Below, piece by piece: positions 16,243 through 16,646 of a stretch of DNA of 16,646 nt (position 1 is its first letter; each line of letters opens with the position of its first letter). Below the pieces are notes generated by a model that was not told where the DNA came from, did not search any database, and was given only the letters and a program-made list of their open reading frames with translations. Origin of the DNA: Opitutus sp. GAS368 (GTDB lineage: Bacteria; Verrucomicrobiota; Verrucomicrobiia; Opitutales; Opitutaceae); assembly GCA_945862035.1 (NCBI GenBank), contig CAMAXB010000033.1, positions 1-16,646 on the forward strand, read 5' to 3'. The position numbers were made by a program, and so were the translations under genes.

Positions 16243-16646
16243 ATGTGGCTGATTCCGTTGCGCGCGGGCGCCCTCGCCTGCCTCGTCCTGCTTCCGCTCG
16301 CCCTGAGCGGGTGCCTCCTCGCGCGCACCGTCTACGCACCCGTGAAGCTCGCCGGCCAGACCGTGATCGTGGCCACAGAAACCGCGGGCTCCGCGGTGGT
16401 GGCGACCGGCCGGGTGGCCGGAGCCGCGTGGGGGGCGACGAGTGCCGTGACGTCCGGCGGGCTCGACGCCCTCGCCGCGCTCAGCACCGCGGGCATGGTC
16501 ACCTTTGTCGACGCGGCCACGGAGGCGATCGTGCGGGTCCCCTGGCAGGAGGGCATGACCCTCTACGCCGGGGCCGAGGCCGCCCAGATCCGGACGGCCC
16601 GGCGGGCCATCGACCTGGTCCGGGCCGGCCGCCTTTTATATTCAAA
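16243..16646 (+). CDS. Putative lipoprotein, 5' part (runs off the window)
   Basis: The frame opens at ATG 16243 and is still open at the window edge (134 codons seen). The N terminus MWLIPLRAGALACLVLLPLA then LSGC is a lipoprotein signal with lipobox L-S-G-C24, so the mature protein should be lipid-anchored. Residues 28-90 are Ala/Val/Gly-rich with few charges. The visible end, VPWQEGMTLYAGAEAAQIRT (99-118) followed by ARRAIDLVRAGR, resembles the opening of a SLBB-type beta-grasp domain as in polysaccharide export proteins, but this likeness is weak and from recall. No Shine-Dalgarno is clear before the start. It lies 94 nt after the CBS gene on the same strand. Confidence 0.6.
   Translation, partial: MWLIPLRAGALACLVLLPLALSGCLLARTVYAPVKLAGQTVIVATETAGSAVVATGRVAGAAWGATSAVTSGGLDALAALSTAGMVTFVDAATEAIVRVPWQEGMTLYAGAEAAQIRTARRAIDLVRAGRLLYS

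Overview
The window is GC-rich, densely coded bacterial chromosome. The gene set and protein style suggest a member of Verrucomicrobiota, most likely Opitutaceae: a 33-residue bS22/COX24-type ribosomal protein, a DUF4260 protein, an ECF sigma factor with a non-zinc membrane partner, and an IspB-type prenyl synthase. This placement rests on recalled family resemblance, not on a search. The genes are housekeeping and metabolic. I see no insertion sequence, phage, CRISPR array or rRNA.

Layout. At 56-140 (minus) lies tRNA-Leu(UAG) with CCA encoded. It is divergent from xylB at 247-1743 (plus), a xylulokinase. Convergent with xylB is a two-gene minus unit: psd (phosphatidylserine decarboxylase proenzyme, 2975-3877) followed after 30 nt by an exported SxxK serine hydrolase (1802-2944). 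Divergent from psd is a small membrane protein of the DUF4260 family (3996-4370). The next 392 bp (4371-4762) hold no intact gene. They contain the first 43 codons of a broken yjbQ and an imperfect inverted repeat.

The minus-strand block 4763-8814 reads, in transcription order: ispB-like long-chain polyprenyl diphosphate synthase, ECF sigma factor, its probable membrane anti-sigma partner (ATGA overlap with the sigma gene), an intrinsic terminator, then fumC. A small frameshifted reading frame sits upstream at 8953-9203.

The second large minus-strand block is the recombinational repair pair addB-addA (15575 to 9572, joined by an ATGAGTGA overlap). AddA carries the UvrD-type helicase motifs and both proteins carry PD-(D/E)XK nuclease motifs, as expected of a RecBCD-like helicase-nuclease that processes double-strand ends. 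It is followed by the tiny bS22-like ribosomal protein gene and a strong intrinsic terminator.

The right end has a two-CBS-domain protein interrupted by one in-frame TAG (15906-15908), then the start of a lipoprotein gene that runs off the window.

The notable features are signs of local decay (amber-interrupted CBS gene, yjbQ remnant, frameshifted small ORF), the sigma/anti-sigma unit attached to isoprenoid synthesis, and the ribosomal miniprotein behind addBA. I found no convincing evidence of a wholly new multi-gene system.
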